Source of the DNA: JAZGBC01 sp036444495
GTDB taxonomy: Bacteria; Pseudomonadota; Alphaproteobacteria; Kiloniellales; J153
Reading direction: 5' to 3'
Length of the DNA: 14,111 nt
Assembly: GCA_036444495.1 (NCBI GenBank)
Contig: JAZGBC010000198.1
Span: 1 to 14,111 of the forward strand
Each line of letters starts with the position of its first letter. Position 1 is the first letter of the stretch. Positions 5,898 to 14,111 of the stretch are shown here, one piece after another. The notes under the pieces were generated by a model that did not search any database, was not told where the DNA came from, and was given only the letters and a program-made list of their open reading frames with translations. A program made the translations under genes and the position numbers.

Positions 5898-6536
5898 CTA
5901 CCCCACCGTCCCGAGAAACGCTTTCAACTCCTCGGCCGTCAGCTCGGTCGGGAAGCGGGCCTGGGTGGTGATCGCTTTGGCCAGGTGGGAGCGGTACTCC
6001 TCCCGCCCGATCTCCACCACCCCGAAGCGGCTCAGGTGCGGGGTGGCGAACTGGGTGTCCAGCAGGCGGAAGCCGCCCTTGCGCAGGCGCGCCACCAGGT
6101 GCGCCAGCGCCACCTTGCTGGCGTCGGCCTCGCGGCTGAACATGGACTCGCCGAAAAATGCCGCGCCCAGCGATACGCCGTAGAGGCCGCCCACCAGCTC
6201 GCCGTCCCGGCGGCATTCCAGGGAATGGGCGAAGCCGCTCTCGTGCAGCTCGGTGTAGAGCTTCTCGATGGCCGGGTTGATCCAGGTGTCGGGCCGGTTG
6301 GCCGCCGGCTCGGCGCAGGCCCGGATCACCTGGGCGAATTCGGAATCGCAGGTGACCTGAAAGTCCCCGCGCCGGACCCGGCTTTTGAGCTTGCGCGGCA
6401 TGCGGAAGTTGTCGAGCGGCAGGATGCCCCTGAGCTCCGGATCGATCCAGTGCAGCTCCTTGTGCGCCCGGCCCTCGGCCATGGGGAAGATGCCGATGGC
6501 GTAGGCCCTGAGCAAGAGGTCCGGGGTCAGGTGCAT
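5898..6536 (-). CDS. aat: Leucyl/phenylalanyl-tRNA--protein transferase
   Basis: A 212-residue Aat enzyme. It transfers Leu or Phe from aminoacyl-tRNA to the N-terminal Arg or Lys of proteins in the cytoplasm, marking them for ClpAP via the N-degron pathway. Diagnostic segments are AYAIGIFPMAE (residues 11-21), RGILPLDNFRMPR (36-48), TWINPAIEKLYTELHESGFAHSLE (84-107), GGLYGVSLGAAFFGESMFS (117-135), DASKVALAHLVARLR (138-152) and LLDTQF (158-163). The GNAT-like core is intact and the length is usual for alphaproteobacteria. It is last in the aroQ-accB-accC-aat operon, 27 bases after accC, and converges with the unknown gene at 5285. The functional link to fatty-acid synthesis is only genomic proximity. 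Confidence 0.95.
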   Translation of the reverse strand: MHLTPDLLLRAYAIGIFPMAEGRAHKELHWIDPELRGILPLDNFRMPRKLKSRVRRGDFQVTCDSEFAQVIRACAEPAANRPDTWINPAIEKLYTELHESGFAHSLECRRDGELVGGLYGVSLGAAFFGESMFSREADASKVALAHLVARLRKGGFRLLDTQFATPHLSRFGVVEIGREEYRSHLAKAITTQARFPTELTAEELKAFLGTVG

Positions 6537-6563
6537 GGCTTCTTATCCCGGCACCAGGGCATC

Positions 6564-7919
<1,356 letters not shown>

Positions 7920-7938
7920 GGGGCCGGAGGGTAACGCC

Positions 7939-8400
7939 TTATTCGATTACCAGCAGCGGCTCGCCGAATTCGACCGGCTGGCCGTCGTTGACCAGGATAT
8001 CGGTGATCTGGCCCGCGCGCGGGCTGGCCAGGGGGTTCATCACCTTCATGGCCTCGATGATGAGGAGCGTCTGGCCCTCCTTGACCCGGTCTCCGATCTT
8101 GACCAGCGGGGCCGCACCCGGTTCGGCGGCGATGAAGACCGTGCCCACCATGGGTGCGGTCACCGCGCCGACCGGGATCGCGTCCTCGCCGTTTATCGCG
8201 GGACCAGCGTCGCCGGGAGCCGGCGGCGGCGCTTCGGGTTTGGCGGCGGCCGTCCGCGCGCCCTCGGGCGCCGCGCCGCCGTTACGGCAGACCCGGACCC
8301 GGCGGCCTTCGGATTCGTACTCGATTTCGTTGAGCCCGGTTTCCTCGAGCAGCTTCGCCAGCTTGCGGATCAACTTCTCGTCAGGTTCGAACTTGGCCAT
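7939..8400 (-). CDS. accB: Acetyl-CoA carboxylase biotin carboxyl carrier protein
   Basis: A 153-residue biotin carrier that shuttles carboxybiotin between AccC and the carboxyltransferase. Residues 1-40 form the short N-terminal domain (FEPDEKLIRKLAKLLEETGLNEIE). Residues 41-75 are a flexible Ala/Pro-rich linker, and residues 76-153 the biotinyl domain. The biotin-accepting lysine is Lys119 in EAMKVMN. The ATG at 8400 overlaps the aroQ stop by one base (TAATG), which implies translational coupling. All expected elements are intact and the length is normal for the family. Confidence 0.97.
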   Translation of the reverse strand: MAKFEPDEKLIRKLAKLLEETGLNEIEYESEGRRVRVCRNGGAAPEGARTAAAKPEAPPPAPGDAGPAINGEDAIPVGAVTAPMVGTVFIAAEPGAAPLVKIGDRVKEGQTLLIIEAMKVMNPLASPRAGQITDILVNDGQPVEFGEPLLVIE

Positions 8401-8858
8401 TACGCCTCTTGACTCTCTATGAGCGCGGCGGCCATCGCGTCCAGCGCCATGAGGTAACCCTGCGGACCGAAGCCGCAGATCACCCCCTGCGCGGCGGCCG
8501 ACACATAGGAATGCTGCCGGAAGGCCTCGCGCTTGTGAATGTTGGATAGATGCACCTCGATGATCGGGAGCCCGGCGGCGAGAAGCGCATCCAGAATCGC
8601 AACCGAGGTATGGGTGTAGGCGCCCGGGTTGACGATGATTCCCTGGGCGGTATCCCGTGCCGTCTGAATCCAGCCGACCAGCTCGCCCTCGCTGTTGGAC
8701 TGCCGGCAATCCACGGCCAATCCGAGTGCGCCGGCCCGCTCGCTGCAGGCGACCTCGATGTCCGCCAGTGTGGCGGTTCCATAGACCTCCGGCTCGCGTG
8801 TGCCCAGCATGTTCAGATTGGGGCCGTTCAGGATCAGGACTGTTGGCGCTTTGGCCAC
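8400..8858 (-). CDS. aroQ: Type II 3-dehydroquinate dehydratase
   Basis: A 152-residue type II dehydroquinase that converts 3-dehydroquinate to 3-dehydroshikimate in the shikimate pathway; the family forms dodecamers. The catalytic signatures are LILNGPNLNMLG (residues 8-19), the active-site Tyr26 in EVYG, NSEGELV (55-61), NPGAYTHTS (77-85), and His103 in IIEVHLSN followed by the Arg of REAF. I chose the GTG at 8858 because a strong GGGGGAG lies six bases upstream and the length then fits the family. An in-frame GTG at 8897 would add 13 residues lacking family resemblance. It is first in the operon, ahead of accB, an arrangement also seen in other proteobacteria. Confidence 0.96.
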   Translation of the reverse strand: MAKAPTVLILNGPNLNMLGTREPEVYGTATLADIEVACSERAGALGLAVDCRQSNSEGELVGWIQTARDTAQGIIVNPGAYTHTSVAILDALLAAGLPIIEVHLSNIHKREAFRQHSYVSAAAQGVICGFGPQGYLMALDAMAAALIESQEA

Positions 8859-8946
8859 CCCCGACTCCCCCGTGTCAATCGCGACAAGCGTTATCACAGC
8901 GCGCGCGGCCTGTCCAATGCGGGGATGGCCGCGCAGATCAACTCTT

Positions 8947-8974
8947 CGATTAAGCGTCTGAGGACCAATAACAA
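8947..8974 (-). promoter_or_regulatory. Candidate promoter for the aroQ-accB-accC-aat operon
   Basis: The 140 bases between the thiol-disulfide gene and the aroQ start (8859-8998) contain an AT-richer half. On the minus strand TTGTTA (8974-8969) is followed after 16 bases by TAATCG (8952-8947), a modest sigma-70-like match. A GATTC (GANTC methylation site of CcrM) lies nearby at 8979-8983. The element is a suggestion only. Confidence 0.3.
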
Positions 8975-8998
8975 TTTCGATTCAGATTGCGCCCAACC

Positions 8999-9817
8999 TC
9001 AGCTTGCGTTGGCCCGGGCCTCGGCCACCAGGCGCTTGAGGGTGGGCAGGTCGATGGCGCCCGGAACCAGCGCGTTCCCGATCACGAAGGCGGGCGTGCC
9101 CTGGATGCTGAGCGCCGTGGCCAGCTGCCGGTTGATCTGGATCATCCGCTCGATGTCGGGTGATTTCATATCGTCTTCCAGCCGCTTCACGTCCAGGCCC
9201 ACATCGCGCGCGGTCTGCCGGATGTGCGGGGCGCTCATGTCGCCCGGCTTCATCATGAGGGCCCAGTGGAATTCCTCGTATTTGCCCTGCTTTGCGGCGG
9301 CCAGCGCGGCGCGCGCGGCCTGCACCGACTTCGGTCCGAGGATGGGAAACTCCTTCATGACCAAGCGGATCTTGCCGTCCTCCTCCATCACTTTCTTGAT
9401 GGTAGGCGCCACCTTGCGGCAGTAGGGGCAGCGGTAATCGAAGAACTCGACGATGGCCACGTCGCCCTCGAGGTTGCCAAACACCGGCGTGTCCGGGTCC
9501 TCGTACAGGGCCTTGCGGTGCACTCTCACCGCCTGCTGCTTGCGCTGCTGGTCGGCGACCCGCTGCCGCTGCTGGAAGCGGTTCAGGGATTCAACCAGGA
9601 CCTGGGGATTGTTCATGAGGTACTGCTGGATGAGTCGTTCGATGCCCTCCACCTGCTCGGGGCTGAAGCTGCCCGGCAGGCTCTGCGCAGCTCCGGCGGC
9701 CGGTGTGCTCTGATCCTGTGCGGCTGCCGGGGCGCTCAAGGCCAGGGAAAGGGCGAGCAGGAGGCCCGCGGCCAGGTGGCGCAGGCAGAGCGTCATTCCG
9801 ATTGGCCTCGTCGTCAT
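8999..9817 (-). CDS. ScsC/Com1-like periplasmic DsbA-family protein
   Basis: A 272-residue exported thiol-disulfide oxidoreductase. A signal peptide (about residues 1-33, core LAAGLLLALSLALSAPAAA) is followed by a helical segment (about 51-100, SFSPEQVEGIERLIQQYL and LNRFQQRQ) like the N-terminal oligomerisation region of ScsC proteins. A thioredoxin-fold domain with an inserted helical region comes next. The redox motif is Cys130-Pro-Tyr-Cys133 in FFDYRCPYCRK, and the cis-proline loop is Thr241-Pro242 in QGTPAF. It probably acts as a periplasmic disulfide oxidase or isomerase. The ATG at 9817 is fixed by a perfect AAGGAGG (9825-9831) seven bases upstream. No dsbB- or dsbD-like partner is in the window. 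It may be co-transcribed with the protease gene upstream, although a 158-base structured gap separates them. Confidence 0.92.
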   Translation of the reverse strand: MTTRPIGMTLCLRHLAAGLLLALSLALSAPAAAQDQSTPAAGAAQSLPGSFSPEQVEGIERLIQQYLMNNPQVLVESLNRFQQRQRVADQQRKQQAVRVHRKALYEDPDTPVFGNLEGDVAIVEFFDYRCPYCRKVAPTIKKVMEEDGKIRLVMKEFPILGPKSVQAARAALAAAKQGKYEEFHWALMMKPGDMSAPHIRQTARDVGLDVKRLEDDMKSPDIERMIQINRQLATALSIQGTPAFVIGNALVPGAIDLPTLKRLVAEARANAS

Positions 9818-9885
9818 TGGTTTGCCTCCTTGTTCGGCCTCTCGGGAGCCAAGGACGCCCGGGTCAGGGAATCAGGGCCCTCGGC

Positions 9886-9947
9886 GAGCCGGCAACGCTA
9901 CAACCCGCCGGTTAAGACCCCGTATAGGGTGGAAGTCTTATCGGCTC
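9886..9947 (-). other. Multi-arm inverted-repeat region upstream of the ScsC-like gene
   Basis: Within the 158-base gap between the protease and the thiol-disulfide gene are three sets of arms. GAGCCG (9886-9891) pairs with CGGCTC (9942-9947). TAAGAC (9913-9918) pairs with GTCTTA (9935-9940) and encloses CCC/GGG around GTATA. CCGGC (9889-9893) pairs with GCCGG (9907-9911). The outer and last pairs share bases, so they are mutually exclusive. As RNA on the minus strand this lies about 70-130 bases ahead of the downstream ATG. It could be a leader structure, a processed 3' end of the protease mRNA, or chance in GC-rich DNA. No T-run marks it as a terminator. Confidence 0.35.
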
Positions 9948-9975
9948 GGGGCCCCTGGAGCAAATCATGCGTCCA

Positions 9976-11334
9976 TCAGCGCTTTTTGGCCATGCGGATG
10001 GCCTGTTTCTCCACGTCCATGGCGCGCAGCCAGGCCGGGGAGCCCTCGGCAAGGATCTTCTGGGCGCGCACCGCCTGCTCGCGCGCCTCCGCGCCCTTGC
10101 GGCGGGCCAGCGCCCGCTCGGCCAGCGCCAGGGCCGTCATGCCCACATCGCCCCCGCGGCCGTGGGCGACCGCCGCGAGCCGCCAGGCGAAGGCGTTGCG
10201 CGGCTCGTGCCGCAGGGTTTCGTCCAAATTCTTGAGCGCCGCCTTGTCGAGCGCCGGGTCGTTCATCTCGATCTGGGCTTGGGCCAGGGCCAGACGGAGC
10301 TGCGGCGAGTCGGGCAGCAGACGCACCGCCGTCTCGTATTCGGGCAGGGCCTCGGCGATGCGGCCACTCTCGAACAGCATCTGCCCCTTGAACTCGTGGA
10401 AGTAGGGGTCCTCCGGCCGTTCGGCGATCAGCCCGTCGGTGAGCTTGAACGCAAGACTGATGTCGGCCTTGTAATAGTTGGCGATCGCCCGGGCGTAACG
10501 CCCGGCCAGGCTCTGATCGCTTTCCGGATAGGATCTGAGCACCTGGTCCAGTGGCTGGAGGTAGCCGATCAGCTTGGCGAGCATGCGGGCATGCAGGGCG
10601 ATGAATTCGGGGCGGGCCGGCTTGTTCCTGTAGGGTGATAACCGGACCTGCCGCTCCAGGAAATCGATACGGTCCCGGGCCAGCGGGTGGGTGCGCAGAT
10701 AGGGGTCCTGATTGTTGCTCAGCAGCGCCTCCTGCCCACCCAGGATGCGCATGAACTCGAGCATCCCGCGCGGCGTCTGCTCCGTGCCGTTGAGCAGCCG
10801 CACCGCGGCCTGGTCCGCCGCCGACTCCTGGCTGCGCGTATAGCTGAGCAGGCCCTTGAGCGCGATGTCCTGGCCGCCCGCGATGGCCACGCCGGCCAGC
10901 TCCGGCCGTCCCGTGGCGATGGCAGCGCCCAGGCCGATGATGTAGGAGGCGATCACGCTGTTCTCGGCCCGGCGCAGTTCTTCCTTGCGGGTGGCGGTGT
11001 GCCCGGCCGCCAGATGGCCGGTCTCGTGGGCGATCACGCCGATCACCTGCGAGGGGTTCTCGGCGCGCATGAGCAGGCCGGTATGAATGAACATATTTAA
11101 CCCGGGCGTCACGAAGGCGTTGAGTTGGGGATCGCGGATCAGGTAAACGTCAATCGCCTTGGGGCTCAGGCCGGCGGCCTGGAACAGTGGCGTCGCGTAG
11201 GTTCGGATGATATTTTCGATTTCCGCGTCGCGAATGAATTGGACGCGTTTTTTCTCGGCCTGCGCCGGGACCGCCACGGCGAGGACCAGCACTAACACTA
11301 CTGCCAGAGGAGTTATTCGTTTGCGCAACGCCAC
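9976..11334 (-). CDS. BepA-like M48 metalloprotease with TPR-type repeats
   Basis: A 452-residue exported zinc protease. A signal peptide (about residues 1-26, core PLAVVLVLVLAVAVPAQA) precedes an M48 domain with the zinc motif His103-Glu-Thr-Gly-His107, the third ligand Glu170 in ESAAD, and a THPL segment with His216 matching the region of the regulatory histidine in BepA. The C-terminal half (about residues 260-430) is helical and reads as TPR-like repeats, for example ISLAFKLTDGLIAERPEDPYFHEFKGQMLFESGRIAEALPEY. BepA-type proteins act in the periplasm in assembly and quality control of outer-membrane proteins such as LptD. The GTG at 11334 gives a standard signal peptide. An in-frame TTG at 11328, eight bases after AAGAGA, is a realistic alternative, and a further GTG at 11373 is less likely. 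It is divergent from the GGT-like gene. Confidence 0.93.
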   Translation of the reverse strand: MALRKRITPLAVVLVLVLAVAVPAQAEKKRVQFIRDAEIENIIRTYATPLFQAAGLSPKAIDVYLIRDPQLNAFVTPGLNMFIHTGLLMRAENPSQVIGVIAHETGHLAAGHTATRKEELRRAENSVIASYIIGLGAAIATGRPELAGVAIAGGQDIALKGLLSYTRSQESAADQAAVRLLNGTEQTPRGMLEFMRILGGQEALLSNNQDPYLRTHPLARDRIDFLERQVRLSPYRNKPARPEFIALHARMLAKLIGYLQPLDQVLRSYPESDQSLAGRYARAIANYYKADISLAFKLTDGLIAERPEDPYFHEFKGQMLFESGRIAEALPEYETAVRLLPDSPQLRLALAQAQIEMNDPALDKAALKNLDETLRHEPRNAFAWRLAAVAHGRGGDVGMTALALAERALARRKGAEAREQAVRAQKILAEGSPAWLRAMDVEKQAIRMAKKR

Positions 11335-11354
11335 TGTCTCTTTCTGCCAATCTA

Positions 11355-11383
11355 CAGGTAACCATCCTAACACCCTGTTTCAA
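11355..11383 (-). promoter_or_regulatory. Candidate promoter for the M48 protease gene
   Basis: On the minus strand TTGAAA (11383-11378) is followed after 17 bases by TACCTG (11360-11355). The -35 is good and the -10 poor. It lies in the 82-base divergent gap between the protease and the GGT-like gene; a convincing plus-strand promoter was not found there. Confidence 0.25.
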
Positions 11384-11416
11384 CGCGTTGCCAAGGCCTT
11401 AGGGCCGGCCGGCCGG

Positions 11417-12985
11417 GTGGTGCCGGCCCTTGGATTCTGCGGCCTGTTGCTGGTTGCCTGCGGTGGGCGGGAGCCGGGTCAGTTCGGTCCGGTCGAGGGT
11501 TTCGCCGGTCTGGTCGCCGGTGACGAGCCGCGCGCCGTGGTGATCGGCCGCGATGTCCTGGGCAACGGGGGCACGGCGGTCGACGCGGCTGTCGCCATGT
11601 ATTTCGCCATGTCGGTGACCCTGCCCTCGCGCGTCAGCCTGGGCGGTGGCGGGGTCTGCGTGCTCTTCGATGGTGACAAGAAACGGGGCGAGGCCATCGA
11701 TTTCCTGCCCCGGGCAGCCCCCTCGGGCGGCATGGTGCCCTCGGGCATGCGCGCCATGGCGGCGCTGCACGCGCGCCACGGCGCCCTGCGCTGGCAGCGC
11801 CTGATCTCGCCGGCCGAGACCCTGGCCCGCTTCGGTCACGCGGTGAGCCGCTCATTCGCCAAGGACCTGGCCGCCGCCGCCCCGGTCATTGCCGCCAAGC
11901 CGGAGTTGAGCCGGCTCTTTGCCGCGCGCAGCGGGCGCCTGGCCCGGGTCGGCGACAAGATCTATCAGATCGAGCTCTCGGGCGTCCTGTCGGGCATCCG
12001 CCAGCAGGGCGCGGCCTACCTGTACAGCGGACCCTTTGCCCGCCGCATGGCCGAGGCCTCCTCGGCCGTCGGCATGCCGCTCACCGCCGAGGACGTGCGC
12101 AAGAACCTGCCGCGCGTGGCCGAAGCCGTGCAGGTCCCGGCCGGCGATTACGTCGCCTACTTCGCGCCGCCGCGCGCCACCGGCGGCGTGGTCGCCGCCC
12201 AGCTCTGGCGCATGCTGACCGATATAGAGAGCTACGAGGGCAACGGTGGCGATTGGCCGCATCTCTTCGCCGAGGCCTCGCTGCGCGCCCACGCGGACCG
12301 CGGCGGCTGGATGCAGCGCGATGGCTCCAGCCGCGAGCCGCTGCCCGCGCTGGTCGATGAGGACCGCCTGGAGCGGCTTCTGGCGGACTATGGCCCGGAA
12401 CGCCACACGCCGGCCGCCAGCTTGTCGCCCGCGCCCGAGGAAATCTCCAGCCGGGCCTATTCCGCCGGCTTCGTGGTGGGTGATCAGTGGAGCAACGCGG
12501 TGGCCTGCAGCTTCACCATGAACCGGCTGTTCGGCTCTGGGCGCATCGCCGAGAGCACGGGGATTCTCCTGGCCGCGCCGCCGCGATCGCAGAACGACGG
12601 CTCCACATCGCTGGTCGCCGTGGTGGTCGGCAACACCAACACTGGGGACATCCGCTTCGCCGGCACCGCGGGCGAGGGCGCCATGGCGGCGACCGCGCTG
12701 GTTCAGGTCATGCTGGAGACCGTGGAAGCGGAGGCCCAACTGGACGCCGCCCTGGCCTTGCCGCGCCTCCATCACGGCGGGGCGCCCGATGTGGTGCTGC
12801 TCGAGCCGCGGGTCGATGAAACGGTGCGCAAGGGACTGGCCGCGCGCGGCCACGTCTTGCGCGACGTGCCGGCGCTGGGACGCGTGAGCGCTTTCTATTG
12901 CCCTAAGGGTCTGCGGAATAATCCCGGATCCTGCGAGGTGGCGCACGATCCGCGGGGCTTTGGCCTGGCGGTGACGGCGCAGTAG
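11417..12985 (+). CDS. Gamma-glutamyltransferase-like lipoprotein, probably non-catalytic
   Basis: A protein of about 522 residues with the fold of gamma-glutamyltransferase, an Ntn hydrolase that normally cleaves glutathione after self-processing. A lipobox (LLVAC, Cys15 from this start) suggests a membrane-anchored lipoprotein. GGT hallmarks are GNGGTAVDAAVAMYFAMSV (residues 49-67), LGGGG (75-79) and a C-terminal AGTAGEGAMAAT resembling the GSPGGSR region. Yet where E. coli GGT has its catalytic Thr391-Thr-His, my alignment by eye places Tyr348-Ser-Ala (AYSAGFVV). The substrate-binding Arg of the DFRE motif is DFLPR here, and the NxMDDF and PLSSM motifs are not recognisable. Autoprocessing and hydrolysis therefore look unlikely, unless Ser349 serves as nucleophile. 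The start is uncertain: GTG codons at 11417 and 11420 lack a clear ribosome binding site, and a CTG at 11375 would give a more typical charged n-region. The stop is four bases before the aminotransferase ATG. Confidence 0.8.
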   Translation: MVPALGFCGLLLVACGGREPGQFGPVEGFAGLVAGDEPRAVVIGRDVLGNGGTAVDAAVAMYFAMSVTLPSRVSLGGGGVCVLFDGDKKRGEAIDFLPRAAPSGGMVPSGMRAMAALHARHGALRWQRLISPAETLARFGHAVSRSFAKDLAAAAPVIAAKPELSRLFAARSGRLARVGDKIYQIELSGVLSGIRQQGAAYLYSGPFARRMAEASSAVGMPLTAEDVRKNLPRVAEAVQVPAGDYVAYFAPPRATGGVVAAQLWRMLTDIESYEGNGGDWPHLFAEASLRAHADRGGWMQRDGSSREPLPALVDEDRLERLLADYGPERHTPAASLSPAPEEISSRAYSAGFVVGDQWSNAVACSFTMNRLFGSGRIAESTGILLAAPPRSQNDGSTSLVAVVVGNTNTGDIRFAGTAGEGAMAATALVQVMLETVEAEAQLDAALALPRLHHGGAPDVVLLEPRVDETVRKGLAARGHVLRDVPALGRVSAFYCPKGLRNNPGSCEVAHDPRGFGLAVTAQ

Positions 12986-12989
12986 GGTC

Positions 12990-14111
12990 ATGGCACTCAA
13001 GGTCGCGTCGCGCGGGAGCATTCCGCCCTTCATCGTGATGGACGTGCTGCGCGCGGCCAACGAGCGCGCCGCGGCGGGCAACGACGTGCTGCACCTGGAG
13101 GTGGGTCAGCCGGGCACCCCCGCGCCAAGGGCGGTGCTGGAGGCGGCCAAGCTGGCCTTGGATCGCGACCGCATCGGGTATACCGACGCCAAGGGCATCC
13201 CCTCGCTGCGCGCCCGCATCGCGCGCCATTATGAGGAAACCTACGGGGTCGAGGTGGATACGGCGCGCATCATGGTGACCCCCGGCTCCTCGGGCGGATT
13301 CCTGCTCGGCTTCTTGGCGGCCTTCGATGCGGGTGACCGGGTGGCGCTGGCCGCGCCGGGCTATCCGGCCTACCGCAACATCCTGACCGCGCTGGGCATC
13401 GAGCCGGTGCTGCTGCTCACCGATGCCGAGCACCGCTTTCAGCCCACGCCCGAGTTGCTGGATGCGGTGGCGGGCCGGCTCGACGGCCTGATCCTGGCCA
13501 GCCCCTCCAATCCCACCGGGACCATGCTGGGGCGTCAGGAACTGACCGATCTGGTCGAGGCCTGCCGCGCCCGCTCGATCCGGCTGATCTCCGACGAGAT
13601 CTACCACGGCATCGGCTATGGCGAGCCGGCGGTCTCGGCGCTCGAGCTGAGCCGCGAGGCCGTGGTCATCAATTCCTTCTCCAAGTACTACTCCATGACC
13701 GGCTGGCGCCTGGGCTGGATGGTACTGCCGGAGGACCTGGTGCGCCCGGTGGAGTGCCTGGGGCAAAACTTTTTCGTCTCGGCGCCCGCGCTGTCGCAGA
13801 TCGCCGGCGAGGTGGCCTTCGACTGCAAGGAGGAGCTGGACGCCTACGTGGCGGCCTACGCGCGGAACCGGGCGCTTCTGCTGGAAGCCCTGCCCGAAGC
13901 CGGCTTCGACAGTCTGGCGCCGGCCGACGGGGCTTTCTACCTTTACGCCGACGTGAGCCGGCTGACCAACGACAGCGAGGAGTTCTGCCGGCGCATGCTG
14001 GCGGAGACGGGGGTGGCGATCGCGCCCGGCGTGGATTTCGACCCCGAGCGCGGCAACCGTTTCGTGCGCTTTTCCTTCGCCGGGCCGGAAGCCGAGATGG
14101 TCGAGGCGGCC
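12990..14111 (+). CDS. Class I/II PLP-dependent aminotransferase (3' end outside window)
   Basis: The first 374 codons of a fold-type I aminotransferase, running off the right edge; the family is usually about 385-400 residues, so only the C-terminal tip is missing. PLP-binding residues are visible: the SPSNPTG motif with Asn174, Asp202 and Tyr205 in LISDEIYHG, and the Schiff-base Lys232 in NSFSKYYSMTGWRLGW, with RFVRFSFAG near the end holding the carboxylate-binding Arg. The N-terminus (IPPFIVMDVLRAANERAAAGNDVLHLEVGQPGTPAP) is typical of the aspartate/aromatic-like aminotransferase group annotated in alphaproteobacteria; the amino-acid substrate is undetermined. The ATG at 12990 follows AGTAGGG and lies four bases after the GGT-like stop, so the two are surely co-transcribed and probably translationally coupled. 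Confidence 0.94.
   Translation, partial: MALKVASRGSIPPFIVMDVLRAANERAAAGNDVLHLEVGQPGTPAPRAVLEAAKLALDRDRIGYTDAKGIPSLRARIARHYEETYGVEVDTARIMVTPGSSGGFLLGFLAAFDAGDRVALAAPGYPAYRNILTALGIEPVLLLTDAEHRFQPTPELLDAVAGRLDGLILASPSNPTGTMLGRQELTDLVEACRARSIRLISDEIYHGIGYGEPAVSALELSREAVVINSFSKYYSMTGWRLGWMVLPEDLVRPVECLGQNFFVSAPALSQIAGEVAFDCKEELDAYVAAYARNRALLLEALPEAGFDSLAPADGAFYLYADVSRLTNDSEEFCRRMLAETGVAIAPGVDFDPERGNRFVRFSFAGPEAEMVEAA

Noticed and set aside
8859..8897. Upstream GTG start extending aroQ by 13 residues
   Set aside because: The GTG at 8858 has a strong GGGGGAG at the right distance, and type II dehydroquinases begin close to the LILNGPNLN segment.
11852..13081. Minus-strand open frame of 409 codons opposite the GGT-like gene
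   Set aside because: Shadow frame, rich in His, Gln, Arg and Ala, with no motif.
12903..13766. Minus-strand open frame of 287 codons opposite the aminotransferase
   Set aside because: Antisense shadow of a well-supported enzyme; composition is typical of such shadows.

Overview
The window is about 14.1 kb of GC-rich DNA with densely packed genes. It most likely comes from an alphaproteobacterial chromosome, near the Rhodospirillales. Three things point there: an NDUFA12-type accessory subunit of complex I next to a lone mlaD-like MCE gene, a DUF2155 protein, and an aroQ-accB-accC-aat cluster. I know these as common chromosomal neighbours in that group, from memory rather than from a search. 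I see no transposase, integrase, CRISPR array, tRNA or rRNA gene. The region reads as core chromosome rather than an island.

Layout. Positions 1-299 carry no assignable gene but contain a sequence matching the CtrA box. Next, on the minus strand, come an EamA/DMT exporter (300-1259) and a DUF6352 protein (1421-2452), separated by two tandem hairpins. A short divergent gap leads to a plus-strand run: NDUFA12 (2528), mlaD-like (2968), a SAM methyltransferase (3461), a DUF2155 secreted protein (4329), an 82-residue helical protein (4892) and an unrecognised 187-residue protein (5285). This run meets head-on a minus-strand operon that reads aroQ, accB, accC, aat (8858 down to 5898). Behind it on the same strand are a ScsC/Com1-like periplasmic thiol-disulfide protein (8999-9817) and a BepA-like M48 metalloprotease with TPR-type repeats (9976-11334). 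Divergent from the protease are a gamma-glutamyltransferase-like lipoprotein (11417-12985) and, 4 bases further on, a class I/II aminotransferase cut by the window edge (12990-14111).

How the genes work together. AccB and AccC are the biotin carrier and biotin carboxylase of acetyl-CoA carboxylase. AroQ makes 3-dehydroshikimate for aromatic amino acids, and Aat tags proteins for N-degron proteolysis. A cell-envelope theme runs through much of the rest: a lipid-binding MCE protein, the secreted DUF2155 protein, a thiol-disulfide protein, a protease of the outer-membrane-protein quality-control type, and a lipoprotein. No complete new system is evident. The points most worth a second look are the GGT-like lipoprotein, which appears to lack the catalytic threonine and several substrate-binding residues; a multi-arm inverted-repeat region at 9886-9947; a dyad just upstream of the unknown gene at 5285; and the CtrA-type box at 210-225.
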